In this document: positions 47,087-57,520 of the stretch, piece by piece
How the letters are laid out: every line of letters starts with the position of its first letter
How positions within the stretch are numbered: position 1 is the stretch's first letter
DNA from: Perilla frutescens
Taxonomy: Eukaryota > Streptophyta > Magnoliopsida > Lamiales > Lamiaceae
DNA length: 64,000 nt
Direction of reading: 5' to 3'
NCBI GenBank assembly: GCA_026008535.1
Contig: BRKX01000004.1
Coordinates: 39,312,501-39,376,500 of the forward strand
Program-made: the position numbers and the translations under genes
Notes under the pieces: generated by a model
What the model saw: the letters and a program-made list of their open reading frames with translations, nothing else
What the model was told of the DNA's origin: nothing
Database searches by the model: none

Positions 47087-47328
47087 GCTAAAATTGCATT
47101 TGAAGTCGGTCCCCCTTTTTCTCCGGTGAAGAGGTAGGTAGAGTAAAAAAACGAGAGGGGAGAGAGACGCAAAAATAAAAAAGTTTTAAAAAAAAATAAA
47201 AAATACAAAAATTAATTCCAAACTCATATTTCTTGGTACATTTATAATTTTGTCGGTATTAAAAACAATTGGATATAGTTATGTAGCTTTATTTTTTTTA
47301 GATTCGAAAATGGGAAATTGATGAGGAT
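47087..47328 (-). promoter_or_regulatory. BAHD upstream region between TATA box and hAT insertion
   Basis: About 240 bases of ordinary AT-rich DNA with one purine-rich stretch (47,130-47,165). Nothing specific is assigned. The hAT element beyond it may separate the gene from further upstream control sequence. Confidence 0.4.
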
Positions 47329-48290
47329 TAGGGATGTCAAACGGGCCAGCCCGTCAGTTTCGGGCCAACCCTATTGGGTTATCGGGCTATTCGGGTAGGG
47401 CCATTTCGGGCTGAAATTTTTTCGGGCTAAAAAATCTTGGCCCTAGCCCTAAAACTTCGGTTTTCGGGCTAGCCCATCGGGCCAACATGTTTACGACAAA
47501 AGTTAAGTGTAAGGAGAATACTCTTTCAAATAGTAAGTTTTTATGTCCTATATTAGATCCAAAACTATAACAGACACACCATATGTTTATACAAGCATCA
47601 TATAATTACAAGCAAAGTTGATACACGAGAACTTAAGCAGCACAGTCTGTATAGATGCATAGGTTAAAATCCTCACATAATCTACAGTTCTATATTATGA
47701 TGCATTACAATTTATTCATTGAGAAATTTCATCAAACAATGGAACTGCGCATTGTTCAGTGTCAAATTGATTGCAAGTTGTGTTATATTTTTTTCACTAT
47801 ATTCTATAGAAGAGTTTCCAAAACATATATTCTAATTTATTTGATTGGATTTATCTCTTCCGCAGCAGTGACCATTTCTTCAACAGTGAGAATTTTTTTT
47901 TTGAGAAATTTAGATAATAGATAGTCGACTGAGAGCATAATCTAACTATTTTATAATAATTCATTTGTTTATTATAAAAAATTAAAATCCAAGTTCAACA
48001 GAAGGAAAGAAGAACAAAGAATGGTGAGTTACCAGTTGAAAGCATAATCTAACTATTTTCTAGTATCCATTTGGTTCTTATCAAATAATAATAAGAGCAG
48101 ATTAAAAAAAATTCAGCCCTACGGGCCAACCCGCGGACCTAGCGGGCTGGCCCGTTTAGCCCGTCGGTTCATTCGAGCGGGCCCATTCGGTTAAAATTTA
48201 TTTCGGGCCTAAAAAATATGACCCTAACCCGCCTTTTTTTTCGGGGGGTTCGGGCCAGCCCATCGGTTTCGGGCTAGTTTGACATCCCTA
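47329..48290. mobile_element. Non-autonomous hAT transposon
   Basis: 962 bp with perfect 14-bp terminal inverted repeats TAGGGATGTCAAAC and a perfect 8-bp target duplication ATGAGGAT (47,321-47,328 and 48,291-48,298), diagnostic of hAT transposition. GC-rich inner ends are packed with CGGGC/GCCCG motifs (47,340-47,490 and 48,120-48,270), and the middle is AT-rich. No transposase ORF is present, so it depended on a helper. Confidence 0.92.
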
Positions 48291-48315
48291 ATGAGGATCA
48301 AACCTGGATCTCACC

Positions 48316-48699
48316 GGATGAAATTTCATGTTACACTTTTTCATGTTTCATTATCAAATTTATGATTTTAATAATATTTATTATAAAATAAAATTAATTA
48401 TAACATAAATAATCATATATAGTCAACATTTATCAATAAAAATAAATTATAAAATTATAAAACATAATTTTGAAAGAAACCAACTATAATAATGAATTAT
48501 TAATTGAAAACTCAAAAATTAAATATTAAAAAAATAATTATAAACCCTAATTTGGTGGATTGAACCCTAAAAAACTATCATAAAATTAAACTAAATCATA
48601 AAAAAAATAAAATTTTAGAAAAAAAATACAAAAAAAACTTGTAATTTAAAAATGCAATACAGAGTGTAACAGATAGTGCAACAGGAAATTTCATGTGCA
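48316..48699. mobile_element. Small TIR element (MITE-like)
   Basis: Ends carry ATGAAATTTCATGTTACACT (48,319-48,338) and, inverted at 48,675-48,694, ATGAAATTTCCTGTTGCACT: 18 of 20 identical. ATCTCACC and ATCTCACA flank it (48,308-48,315 and 48,700-48,707), a likely 8-bp duplication with one change. Internally it is A-rich and non-coding. A related copy is at about 50,461-50,655. Confidence 0.6.
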
Positions 48700-48707
48700 A
48701 TCTCACA

Positions 48708-48937
48708 TCTTTTTGGGTGGGAAATACTGATATCCTATGTGTTTGCCGTACTTATTTAGCATATGACCCTCACCCGTGGTAATCATGATATGCGGAATAA
48801 ACAAATACAATTATAATTCTACACTTTAATATTTTAAAAAAAAAATCATAACATGTGGAATTTACTTTTTAAAACAATGAAGTGTAAAATTATAATTGTA
48901 TTTGTTTATTCAACATGCCATGATCCCTATGGAATGA
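48708..48937. other. AT-rich intergenic DNA
   Basis: Short gap between two small transposons. It holds an imperfect inverted pair (AATACAATTATAATTCTACA near 48,805 against 48,885-48,905). No gene. Confidence 0.4.
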
Positions 48938-49778
48938 GGGCATCTCCAATCATTTTCCCCCTATCTCTATTCTAAAGAAAAATTTAGTGTGGGACCAAAA
49001 ACATCTCCAATCATCAACTCTGCAATTCACTATACGATGAAATATTTCATTTTTTATGCATTTTAATATTAATTTTTTTAATCAAATTATTGTGTAGTAT
49101 ATATTTTTTCAAATATATTTAGATTTAATATTTAAATTATTTAATAATGATAAAAAATAAAATATAAATTAATTTACAAAACGATATTTTATTTGAACAT
49201 AAAACCAATATTTTATGATATAAAGGAACAATTACATTATAAAAATGAACTAACATTAGCAAAAGCATAAATTGCATTTTAATAATAATTAACACTCATA
49301 ATTCGAAAATATTGTCATTTTGGACCGTACTAGAAAAATGTTGTTATTAAATTACATTTTTATTTTAATAACAATCCTCATTTTGGACCATACTAGAAAA
49401 ATATTATATTGCATGTATTGAGTTGTATGTTTCTTTATTATTATTGTAGTTTTATTTTAATGTAATGTATTTTATGTTATTTTTATGTACTATAATGGTG
49501 ATTTTAATTTAATGTAATATATTATATGTTATGTGATGTAATTTAAGTTTGTAATGATTACATAATATTTTTTTATTATATTAAGTGAAATTAAACATAA
49601 TATTAGACCTAAAAATAACATAATTTACTTGGTTATATCAATAAAAAATAAAGAATAAAGAATAAAATTAGTACAAAAAATAAAATAAAAATACAAAAAT
49701 GTAAAACAACGGGTGGAGGGAGGATGATTTTTGGTGAAATTTGGCGTTGGACTCTGGAGAGGAGGGTTGGAGATGCCC
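48938..49778. mobile_element. Small DNA transposon with GGGCATCTCCAA termini
   Basis: Perfect 12-bp terminal inverted repeats GGGCATCTCCAA (48,938-48,949) and TTGGAGATGCCC (49,767-49,778) enclose 841 bp of very AT-rich, non-coding DNA. CCTATGG occurs just outside both ends, but a clean target duplication is not evident, so the superfamily is not assigned. Confidence 0.65.
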
Positions 49779-50325
49779 TGGGCAGTACCCTATGGGAACG
49801 GTAAATTTCTCATCAATTTGCAAGTTGTTTGTCGGTGACATTGCATGTGCATGTCAATGAATAGCATATTTTAATATTTTAATTATGACTAAATAGTTAC
49901 GGATCTCAATTAATGGGATTTTTATTTTATGAATATATAGAAGTGGACGATGGGCATGAAAACGGTGGTGAAGCTATTTATATATAATTGATAAATATTT
50001 GAAAGCTGGAACGTTTTTCCAGTGATACTGTTACTCATGAAATATTTGATGGCTTTTGGTTTTTCTTTCTTAATTCTATTACTGACAGCTTAAATATATA
50101 AATTTTTATTTGATAGGTTGTGTAATTCGAAAATAATTCCAACGAAATTGGATAAAATTTAAGTCGAGGCAAGAATTAATATAACATAATTTCTGGTTAA
50201 ACCTTTTGTAAAAAAGTAATCAAATGAAGTCATCTAATCATAATTTGTATCTTATTCTCTCGCCCTGTGTACGTGTGTGTATATATGGAAATTTGAACAT
50301 ATACAAGAAGTGTTATAGTATAAAT
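49779..50325. other. AT-rich intergenic DNA
   Basis: No gene or clear element recognised. The end (about 50,281-50,325) may be the left edge of a MITE copy split by the SINE that follows. Confidence 0.35.
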
Positions 50326-50334
50326 TTATAACTA

Positions 50335-50456
50335 GTCCTGGTGGGGATGGCCTAATTGTGGAGTGAGATTGTTTCGAGACCAAAGGTCACGGGTTCGAAT
50401 CTCCTCAATACCACAGGTCAGGTGGGTGAGTGGAAAAAAAATAAAAAATAAAAAAA
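50335..50456 (+). mobile_element. tRNA-derived SINE
   Basis: 122 bp with RNA polymerase III box A (TGGCCTAATTGTGG, 50,348-50,361) and box B (GGTTCGAATCT, 50,392-50,402), a short unrelated 3' part and an A-rich tail. Perfect 9-bp target duplication TTATAACTA at 50,326-50,334 and 50,457-50,465. This is the structure of a plant SINE retroposed by LINE machinery. It is not a tRNA gene because the cloverleaf cannot be completed. Confidence 0.88.
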
Positions 50457-50460
50457 TTAT

Positions 50461-50655
50461 AACTATATATTAAGCAACCTAAAAAATATTATAAATTCTA
50501 ATTGGGTGGGGTGAACTAAGAAAGGAAATTGTAAAATTATATTAACTAAATAAAAAAAATAAAATTGAAGAAAGTATATAAGAAAAACTCATAATTTGAA
50601 AAAATGTAATACGGACTGAAACACAGAGAGTGCAATATGAAATCTCATATGATAT
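50461..50655. repeat. Second copy of the 48,316-48,699 MITE family (partial)
   Basis: The run AATTGGGTGGGGTGAACTAA to GAGAGTGCAATATGAAATCT follows the right half of the element at 48,540-48,700 in order, at perhaps 75% identity. The SINE lies at its left side, so the left half may be beyond the SINE. Confidence 0.5.
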
Positions 50656-50960
50656 GTTGATAGCGTAATACCAAAATAATAGAAATTGTAGGGCGATCAG
50701 TGGTTCGGATAGCTTGTTAAATATTTGTTTTGTTTTGTATTAATTATGCTAAAAAAAAGTTTTGTTTTGTTTTCATTTTTTTACTTCAATTTTAATTTTT
50801 GTGATTCAATTAGTGTAATATAAAAAAATTTATAATTAGTTGGATTATACTCCATTAGGATTTATAATTAAATTAATTATTAAGGTTGATTATTCCTTAG
50901 TTAGAATTTGTCATTTTAATCTAATTTTTTTGTTGATAAATGTTAACTAGGGTTTATTAT

Positions 50961-51235
50961 CTTGTATAATTAATTTTAATTTTTATAATATGAATTTATT
51001 AAATTCATAAATTTGAAGTAGCTGAACAGAAAAGGTGACCGATAATCCGAACAGAAAAAAAAATGTTTTTAAACAAAGGGTTAAATTAATTATCTTTTAT
51101 AATTAGTTTTTATTTTTATAATGTGTATTATTAAATTCATAAATTTGAAGTAGCTGAACAGGAAAGGTGACCGATAATCCAAACAGAAAAAAAAAATTCT
51201 TTTTGTTTTTTTAAACAAAAGGTCAAATTAATTAC
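50961..51235. repeat. Tandem duplication, about 133-bp unit
   Basis: Two adjacent units (50,961-51,093 and 51,094-51,235) share CTTKTATAATTARTTTT, GAAGTAGCTGAACAG and AGGTGACCGATAATCC, differing by scattered substitutions and A/T-tract lengths. AT-rich, non-coding. Confidence 0.8.
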
Positions 51236-51525
51236 GTTTCAACACTATTAATTTATTTTTCCCTCAAAAAGAAAAACACTATTAATTTATTCTTCTAAAA
51301 AACCTATTTCTAGCTTTCAAGTTAATTATTTATCTAAATTATGGACAATATAAGCGGTGAATGTACTTATTTGGCATAGATTTTTTAAACTTAATTACGA
51401 GGCGCGAGGATACAGACTTTATTTTATTTTATTTAAGGAAGGATGCTAGATTGCTAGCTAGGCTTCATTAAAAATATTTTTCATACCGCTGAAGAAATCA
51501 TCATTCTAACTAATTAATTAACAAA

Positions 51526-51783
51526 AGAGAAAATATCGATTTTGGTCCATAGGACACTCCTCAGTTCGATTTTAGTTTCGATACTATCATTTTTTGTCCT
51601 TTTTTAAAAAGTTCGCTCAGATTTAGTTCCATAGGTTTAAGAATATCAATTTTGGTCCCATGATTTTAAGGCCAAAAAGGAGACCAAAATCGATACTAAC
51701 TCTGTTTGGGACCAAAAATGATAGTATCGAGACCAAAATCGAACTGAGGTGTGTCATGTGGGACCAAAATCAATATTTTCTCC
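51526..51783. mobile_element. Fold-back MITE
   Basis: 258 bp in which the two ends are inverted copies of each other over about 75 bases (GAGAAAATATCGATTTTGG at the left). The internal part is similar GATTTTGGTCC-type repeat. Flanks TTAACAAA and TTAAGAAA form a near-perfect 8-bp duplication. Confidence 0.8.
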
Positions 51784-51813
51784 TTAAGAAACTAGAGAAA
51801 GAAGTTTTATAAA

Positions 51814-52516
51814 CAGGGATTGATTATAGAATAATGCTAGCCAGCCAGATTCTGGCTAGCCAGAATCTAAGTTTTTGATGATTAATAAAACTGTATTATT
51901 AATAAATTAATTATGTTAATTATTAAATGTTATAATTTTTACTATATTATCCTTCTGTCATAAAATTAGTGATTTGTAATTAATTATTAAAATCACTCCA
52001 GAAGCGGATCGGAAGAAAGGGGCGCAGCTTCATCTTCTTTCTTTTCTTCACTTCTTTATTTTTTTTCCATCTTCGATTTCTTCTAAATTGAAGCGCTTAT
52101 AGAGTTGCTCTAATTATTATGAAGGGCATCAATGTAAATTTATTAAATAATTAGTCTTTTATTAATTAAATTAATTAATTATTAAAAATAATAAAAGATT
52201 CTGGCTAGCCAGAATCTGGCTGAAAATCACTACTCTTGATTATAATAGGGGACTAAATTTGGTGTAAGAATGTGAGAACAAACTTTTTTAGTGTAATTTT
52301 AGTGCTTTTCTTATTTTATTTTGGTGCTAAAACGTTTAGCACTAAACTACAATAAGAAAAATATTAAAAAAAAAAAATAGCATCAAAATACAATAAGAAA
52401 AACACTAAAGTTACAACAACATCATCGTTACAATAAGAAAAGCACTAAAAATACACTAAACAAACTCGTTCTCACGTTCCCACACCAAGTCTAGTCCCTA
52501 TTATAACCAACCCCAG
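51814..52516. mobile_element. MITE split by a second MITE
   Basis: Ends CAGGGATTGATTATA at 51,814 and, inverted, CTGGGGTTGGTTATAATAGG at 52,516. The inverted similarity continues for over 60 bases (ACTTGGTGT, GTGAGAAC, TTTTAGTGCTTTTCTTATT) at 52,245-52,310 and 52,430-52,500. With the nested element and its duplication removed it is about 287 bp. No target duplication was recognised. Confidence 0.75.
51829..52235. mobile_element. Mutator-like MITE nested in another MITE
   Basis: 407 bp with perfect 9-bp target duplication TTGATTATA (51,820-51,828 and 52,236-52,244), the size made by Mutator-like elements. The inverted ends start GARTARTGMT and contain CAGCCAGATTCTGGCTAGCC at both sides. TTGATTATA is part of the left terminal repeat of the MITE at 51,814-52,516, so this one landed inside it. 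Confidence 0.88.
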
Positions 52517-53779
52517 ATTTAGACTAATCAATGGTTGATATGTAATAATCCCCTTCCATTTTTGTTTGGCGGTTTTGACTTTTCTTGATGGATAAGGGTA
52601 ATCAATACATTATGTAAAAGTCTGTAAATATTTGTTTATATCAAAATCTGATTTATTCCATATGTTACGGTTTCTGTTGAGGTAAATATCTCACTATCCA
52701 CGTGATTCTAATTCTCACCCAATTTAATGCAGTGGTGTTTTTTTTTTCAGAAACAGCTCTCTCGGTTGTGTAACAATATCTTGCCATTTGCGTAGGGGAG
52801 TTGCATGTATTTTAATATTTTGTACCGATTTTTTTAGGCAATCAATTTTAGAAGAAGACACATCTGATTTCATCATGTCAGCAGAGTTATCGCGAATCGA
52901 AGATTCAAGTTTTTATATTGTTCATCCCATATATGTTTGTGTGTGTAGTTTAAAATAATTTATTGATTATTGTTATTTTTGTAGAATTTGTCAAGTATAT
53001 TTGGATGTATGATTAATTTTGAAGTGTTTTAGTTTAATTTAATAAGTCTCACTTGTTTGCATAATACCAAGAGGGGTGGAATGTTCATGGTTATAAAATG
53101 CAAGCAATAATGTGAAGTTGTGTATCGTATCAAAAGCATTTACTAGTTGGTAATAAAGCATTGAAAACACCTTATATATATACACAAGTAGCATTGATTT
53201 AAGCGACTGCGTGGTTGAAAAAAATGTTGTCTGCAGTTGTAAAAAACTGTGATGGTATGTCTATTGTGTTGTCATGTGTTTTTTGTCTTTAAGGGTATGG
53301 ACTGTGAATTTATAGTTCAGAAATACATAGTTAGTCGATGGACAAAACAAACATTATTCAACACTGCACATGTCATTGGCGGCGATGTATTGGACTCCTG
53401 TATTGCTATTGAAGACAATCAATTTATGTTATATGATATTGTATCTGAGTTTTACAGTTGTTTGAGCTTGGTTGAATAGGACTTGGATAGATCTCATTAA
53501 TTGCTACAATCAATTAGAGACATTAAAGATGTATTCAAATTAAGTGGATGTGATTAATCTTTATATGCATTAATAAATATATATCATAGCACTAAAAATA
53601 TTAGAATTAAGCATTTCACAATAATAAAATAAACTAACACTCTTATCAACAAATTTATAATAAGTATTTGTCGATAAAGTTTAATATTATTCTTTATATG
53701 AATTAATAAATTTATGTTCTAGCACTAAAAACATTAGAATTAAGCATTTCATAATCGTAGAGCTCAAAAACTCTACAAT
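52517..53779. other. AT-rich intergenic DNA with a direct repeat
   Basis: No gene family recognised. The longest frame (53,249-53,479, 76 codons) has no known motif. Two direct copies of an approximately 62-bp unit (TAGCACTAAAAAYATTAGAA, then TTAAGCATTTCA) occur at 53,560-53,625 and 53,693-53,752. Confidence 0.5.
53560..53752. repeat. Spaced direct repeat, about 62-bp unit
   Basis: Copies at 53,560-53,625 and 53,693-53,752 share TCTTTATATG, ATTAATAAAT, TAGCACTAAAAA and ATTAGAATTAAGCATTTCA. The second copy adjoins the presumed outer edge of element H. Confidence 0.75.
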
Positions 53780-54112
53780 TGATCATTTCTTCGAGTTCGG
53801 GCTCCGACGATCTACAAGACAAAGAAAGCACACGTGAAGTCGAAGGACCGTCAGGGGGTTGACGATCGAACGTACTCCGACGCTCAAGTCAGAATCGAAA
53901 CTAGTAAAGATAATAACTTAAAATCGAACGAAAAATGATAAATCGAATGATAAACGATAAATAGGAATTGAAGGGCTGAATTCTACTGTCATAGAGCGTT
54001 ATGAGTATGTCGTGCAATGGATCATATGATGATAGTTCATGAATGAGTCAGAAATGAGTGTTGCATAAGTGATAGTTATTTTCGATGATCCCCCTTATTA
54101 TGAAAAGAGCGA

Positions 54113-54122
54113 ATATATATAT
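54113..54122 (-). promoter_or_regulatory. Probable sense TATA box of element H LTR
   Basis: TATATATATA run on the strand that reads into pol; about 330 bases remain to the LTR end for R and U5. Confidence 0.4.
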
Positions 54123-54575
54123 TGGAGAGCTTAACCGATTTTCGATTTTTAGGGGATCATTTCTATCCATTTTAGGGTTTTTGACGGGGTCTTACTTATC
54201 TTCAACGGATATTTTGACTTGGTCTCTTTCAGGAGTCTACTCGATCTTGGACTCTTCCTTTAGACATCTGAACCTTGATTACTGAGGCGTCGACCTCGAG
54301 GTGTTGACCTCGAGGTATCGATCACAAGGTGTCGACCTCTTCAGCTCTTTAGACCTTTAAATGGCCATGGGCCTGGTCTTTGGGCCTCTACAGTTAGCTC
54401 CTCATTACTTGATTCTTGTATTTCAAGGATCGGGTAATGAATGTTGGCGTTTTATTAGCGATTATCTCAATTCAGTCTATGTTTAGATGCTGAATTTTTA
54501 TTGGCTTCTGGGCAATGCTTAGAGATGAATCCCTAGAAGGATCTTGGATCGTGAAATCCAATTTCGTGAGCTTCG

Positions 54576-54834
54576 GACCTGACGACAGGTCCTGGGGGAG
54601 CTTCTGAGGTCGTGAGAGCAGACCTCGCGGAGCTCCAGACCTGAAGGCAGGTCCTAGGGGAGCTTCTGAGGTCATGAGAGTAGACCTCGTGGAGCTCCAG
54701 ACCTGAAGGCAGGTCCTGGGAGAGCTTCTGAGGTCATGAGAACAGACCTCGTGAAGGTCCAGACCTGAAGGTAGGTCCTGGGGGAGCTTCTGAGGTCATG
54801 AGAGCAGACTTCTTGGAGCTCCAGACCTGAGGTA
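54576..54834. repeat. 62-bp tandem repeat, four units
   Basis: Units begin at 54,576, 54,638, 54,700 and 54,762, with a partial fifth to about 54,834. Each reads GACCTGAAGGCAGGTCCTGG, then AGCTTCTGAGGTCATGAGAG, then CAGACCTCGTGGAGCTCCA, with 3-6 differences between units. GACCTgaaggcAGGTC makes a small hairpin in each. Confidence 0.95.
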
Positions 54835-55110
54835 CGGATTTTGCTTTTCTCGTTCCCTAGGATAACGCTCGCCGTTGGATCAAGACACGTGGGCTCAGAT
54901 CGCGTTGTCCCTCCTTCCCATATTTCAAATATCGAGGGGAACAGTTCACTCATCGTCTTTTTTTCCAGAATCTCAAAAGTCTTCTCAATTTTAGACAAAT
55001 TTCTTTCGATAAACCTTATTCGCCTCAAGAATCTTCAGACGAATCTCATCCCGTATTTTCCACTAACCGTCTCTGCTTTTCTCGCGCTCGGAACTGCTCG
55101 GAGACTCTGC

Positions 55111-55117
55111 TATAAAA
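55111..55117 (+). promoter_or_regulatory. Antisense TATA box ahead of the extra ORF of element H
   Basis: GCTATAAAAATTC near the pol-proximal edge of the LTR points towards the extra ORF and away from the LTR body. Predicted start near 55,145, leaving a leader of about 335 bases before the ATG at 55,481. It suggests the extra ORF has its own promoter. Confidence 0.5.
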
Positions 55118-55480
55118 ATTCATCGGCTACTTACATCGTAATTTTCAGGTTACCCTCTCATCTTCCTCTTTTTAATATTTGCGTCATAGATGTGCTATTT
55201 TGAGATTTCTTGTGTGGTTTTCTGGAATACTTGAAATGTTTTACGAATATTTGTTAGAACCACAGTGATTTGTTTGAGTTTTCTGGATTTATTTGATTTT
55301 TGGGATGTACTTAGAGGGCTTTCGTAGTTATTTTAGGGTTTATTTATATTTTCCGGCAGGTTTTTTCCGTGGATTTAGGGGATTTCAGGAGGAAGACGGT
55401 TAGGATTCCGATAGTGTTCTTGGTTTTAGGCTGGTCTAGGGTTTGGATTGCTTGTTTTATTTCTGGTTCTTTTGATTATA

Positions 55481-57520
55481 ATGAGTGCGAGTGGGGATTC
55501 AAACGCTGAGGAAGCGAGAAGCTACGGTAGTGACGAGGTGAGGAAGCGAGAAGCTACGGTAGTGACGAGGTAGAACAGCGCTCTGGATCAGAGCAGTCGG
55601 GGAGTTCCGACTCTCCCGTGATCGTTAAGGTCACGGGAAAGGGAAGGAAGAGGATGCTGTCGGCCATTTATCCTCGATCAATCGGTCCGGCGGTGATTAG
55701 TAATCATGAAGCGTCGGTGGTGCAGAAAAAACTACCCGTTGGTCGGAAACTGCAAATTCAGGAGGCCAAGGCAGTAGGAGGGAGGTTCAAAGCCTCCAAG
55801 GTCGCTCCGAAGGTGAGCGATGAGCTCCTTAAAAGGTTGACCTCACCACCGGTATCGGGAGTGGGGGAGACGTCCAGTCTCCCGGTCCTTCTGACCGGGC
55901 TCATCGACCTCCGCTGGGCTTCACCGCTTTTTATGCGCCGGTGGTGGAGAAGGGGGTCGGGCTCCCCATACACCCCTTTTTTGTGAAGATAGCCCACTTC
56001 TATGGCATAGCTCCTGCCCAGATCACCCCGATAGGGTGGTTCCACATGCTGGGTATGTATTACATGTGGGAAGAGCTAGGGTTCCCTGAGCCTACCGTGG
56101 GAGAATGGCACGCGGCTTACTGCTTGGTGGCGAACGCTGGGCAGCCTGGCTTCTACTACTTTACAAAGTGGGTGGGAGATCGACCCCCTCTGATAACGAA
56201 CCTGCCCTCTTCCTCAGGAGACTGGAAGCCAAAGTTTATTTTTGTGCCAGCTCGGACTTCTTCTGATGAGATTGTACCTGCCGAGTTCTGTGATGTCCGT
56301 GGGTTTCCAAGCCAAATTCTTATGTTCTTATTCTTATTCAAAGCTTACAAATTTTCTTATCTTGTGCACGCTTTTCTACGCGTTATGACCCTTCTGGTAC
56401 TGAAGGCACTCACATTGAGGAAGCCTTCCTCATCCCTGATGAAGCTTGAGAGTTCGAGACGGTCCGTGGTGGTAGAGTTTTGTTTGATGGAATAGCGAAG
56501 TTGAAGATCAAGCCCTCAGATGCCAAGGTCAAGGCCTTGACAGCTGCTAAGAAAGGAGAGTCTTCACCTTCGGGCATCAAAAGGCCTTCAGAGGAGAGGC
56601 CCCAAAGTCCACCCCCGTCTAAGAAGTCGAAGGGCCATACCTCTGCTCTTACTATGGTACCTCAGCCTTCTGTCTCCAGCGACGTCGTTGATGTGGAAGC
56701 CGTCTGCTCCTCTCGCCAGACCTCTGCCGGCCCGAGCTCTAAAGGGGTCCCTCTTTGGCCCTTCGTAATGGAAGTTCAAAAATCCATTGCCGGCCAAGGC
56801 ATGCCTAAAGACTATGAGAAGGAAAGCCTTGAACAACAGGCTTGTTTATCCTTCGATCAGATGTCGCGGGTAGCTTTTTTGGGCTTTTTATTCTCGAGCA
56901 ATATTGTTTTTAAATTGCTTGACTTCTAATTTCAGGTCCTCTATAGCCAGTTCCTGCTGCGAGAGCGCCTCGCTCGCCATGAGGAGGGCCTTGAGAAGAG
57001 GGTTGCTGAGCTGTCTGAGGAGCTCGAGAAGATCGACGAGGAGAGACGAGACATGGCAGCTCGGGAGTCTTCTCTGCAGATCGAGAGGGACACGGCGCGA
57101 GCGATGGTGGTAGGGGCCCAAGTGCAGCTAGAGAAGAGTCTTGACCTTCAGGCGAGGACCGAGCAGGAGCTTCTGTCAAAGTTGGCGGTCTCTGAGGCGA
57201 AGGTGAAGGAGCTTGAGACGTCGCTCAAGGCTGGGACAGTGTCCGATGAAGCCCCCGACTTCAACAGGTGGGTCGACTCTGCGGAGTTCGAACCTTTCAA
57301 AGAGGCCTTCTACTAGGAGGGTGGAGCAGCGGTGGTTGAGGCCATTAGAGTTAAAATGCCAAATCTTGACTCATCCTTCCTTGAAGCAGAGGAAGAGGTC
57401 GAGACACAAGAGGGCGGCCGCACTGACGAGGCCAATGTCGAGGTCGGGAGGGAGGTGGTGATTCGTAAGGAGGGCGTCGTGTCTGCTGAGGATGGTGCTA
57501 AGGCCGGGGATGAGGCCTGA
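55481..57520 (+). pseudogene. Extra antisense ORF of element H (putative gypsy type transposon domain, coiled coil)
   Basis: Starts MSASGDSNAEEARSYGSDEV at 55,481 and is thrown out of frame by a perfect 32-bp tandem duplication (55,508-55,571). It continues through a basic segment (55,618-55,900), a frameshift near 55,900-55,940, and then the domain 56,000-56,305 with HPFFVKIAHFYGIAPAQ, GWFHMLGMYYMWEELGFPEP and GFYYFTKWVGDRPP, which I recognise as the 'putative gypsy type transposon' family. A Ser/Pro-rich part follows (56,480-56,790). A probable intron of about 65 bases ends ..TTTCAG at 56,935. Then comes a long Glu/Lys/Arg coiled coil (56,936-57,240), an in-frame TAG near 57,314 and an acidic tail to TGA at 57,518-57,520. 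The product is of unknown function. Confidence 0.75.

Larger units (their letters stand above)
53780..55147 (-). repeat. 3' LTR of element H
   Basis: About 1,370 bp. The - strand would start TGAAAATTACG at 55,147 after a purine-rich stretch and end ATGATCA at 53,780. A - strand TATA run (54,113-54,122) fits a U3 of about 1 kb. U3 holds the 62-bp tandem array at 54,576-54,834 and GAGGTCGACACC-type short repeats at about 54,283-54,345. Edges need a second copy for confirmation. Confidence 0.5.

Noticed and set aside
50335..50456. tRNA gene
   Set aside because: Box A and B are present but a cloverleaf with paired acceptor arms cannot be formed, and the target duplication and A-rich tail identify a SINE.
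53249..53479. 76-codon + strand ORF in AT-rich DNA
   Set aside because: No recognisable domain, no TATA box or neighbour supporting it; length compatible with chance.
54576..54834. CRISPR-like array
   Set aside because: Units are contiguous tandem repeats without unique spacers, in a plant LTR.
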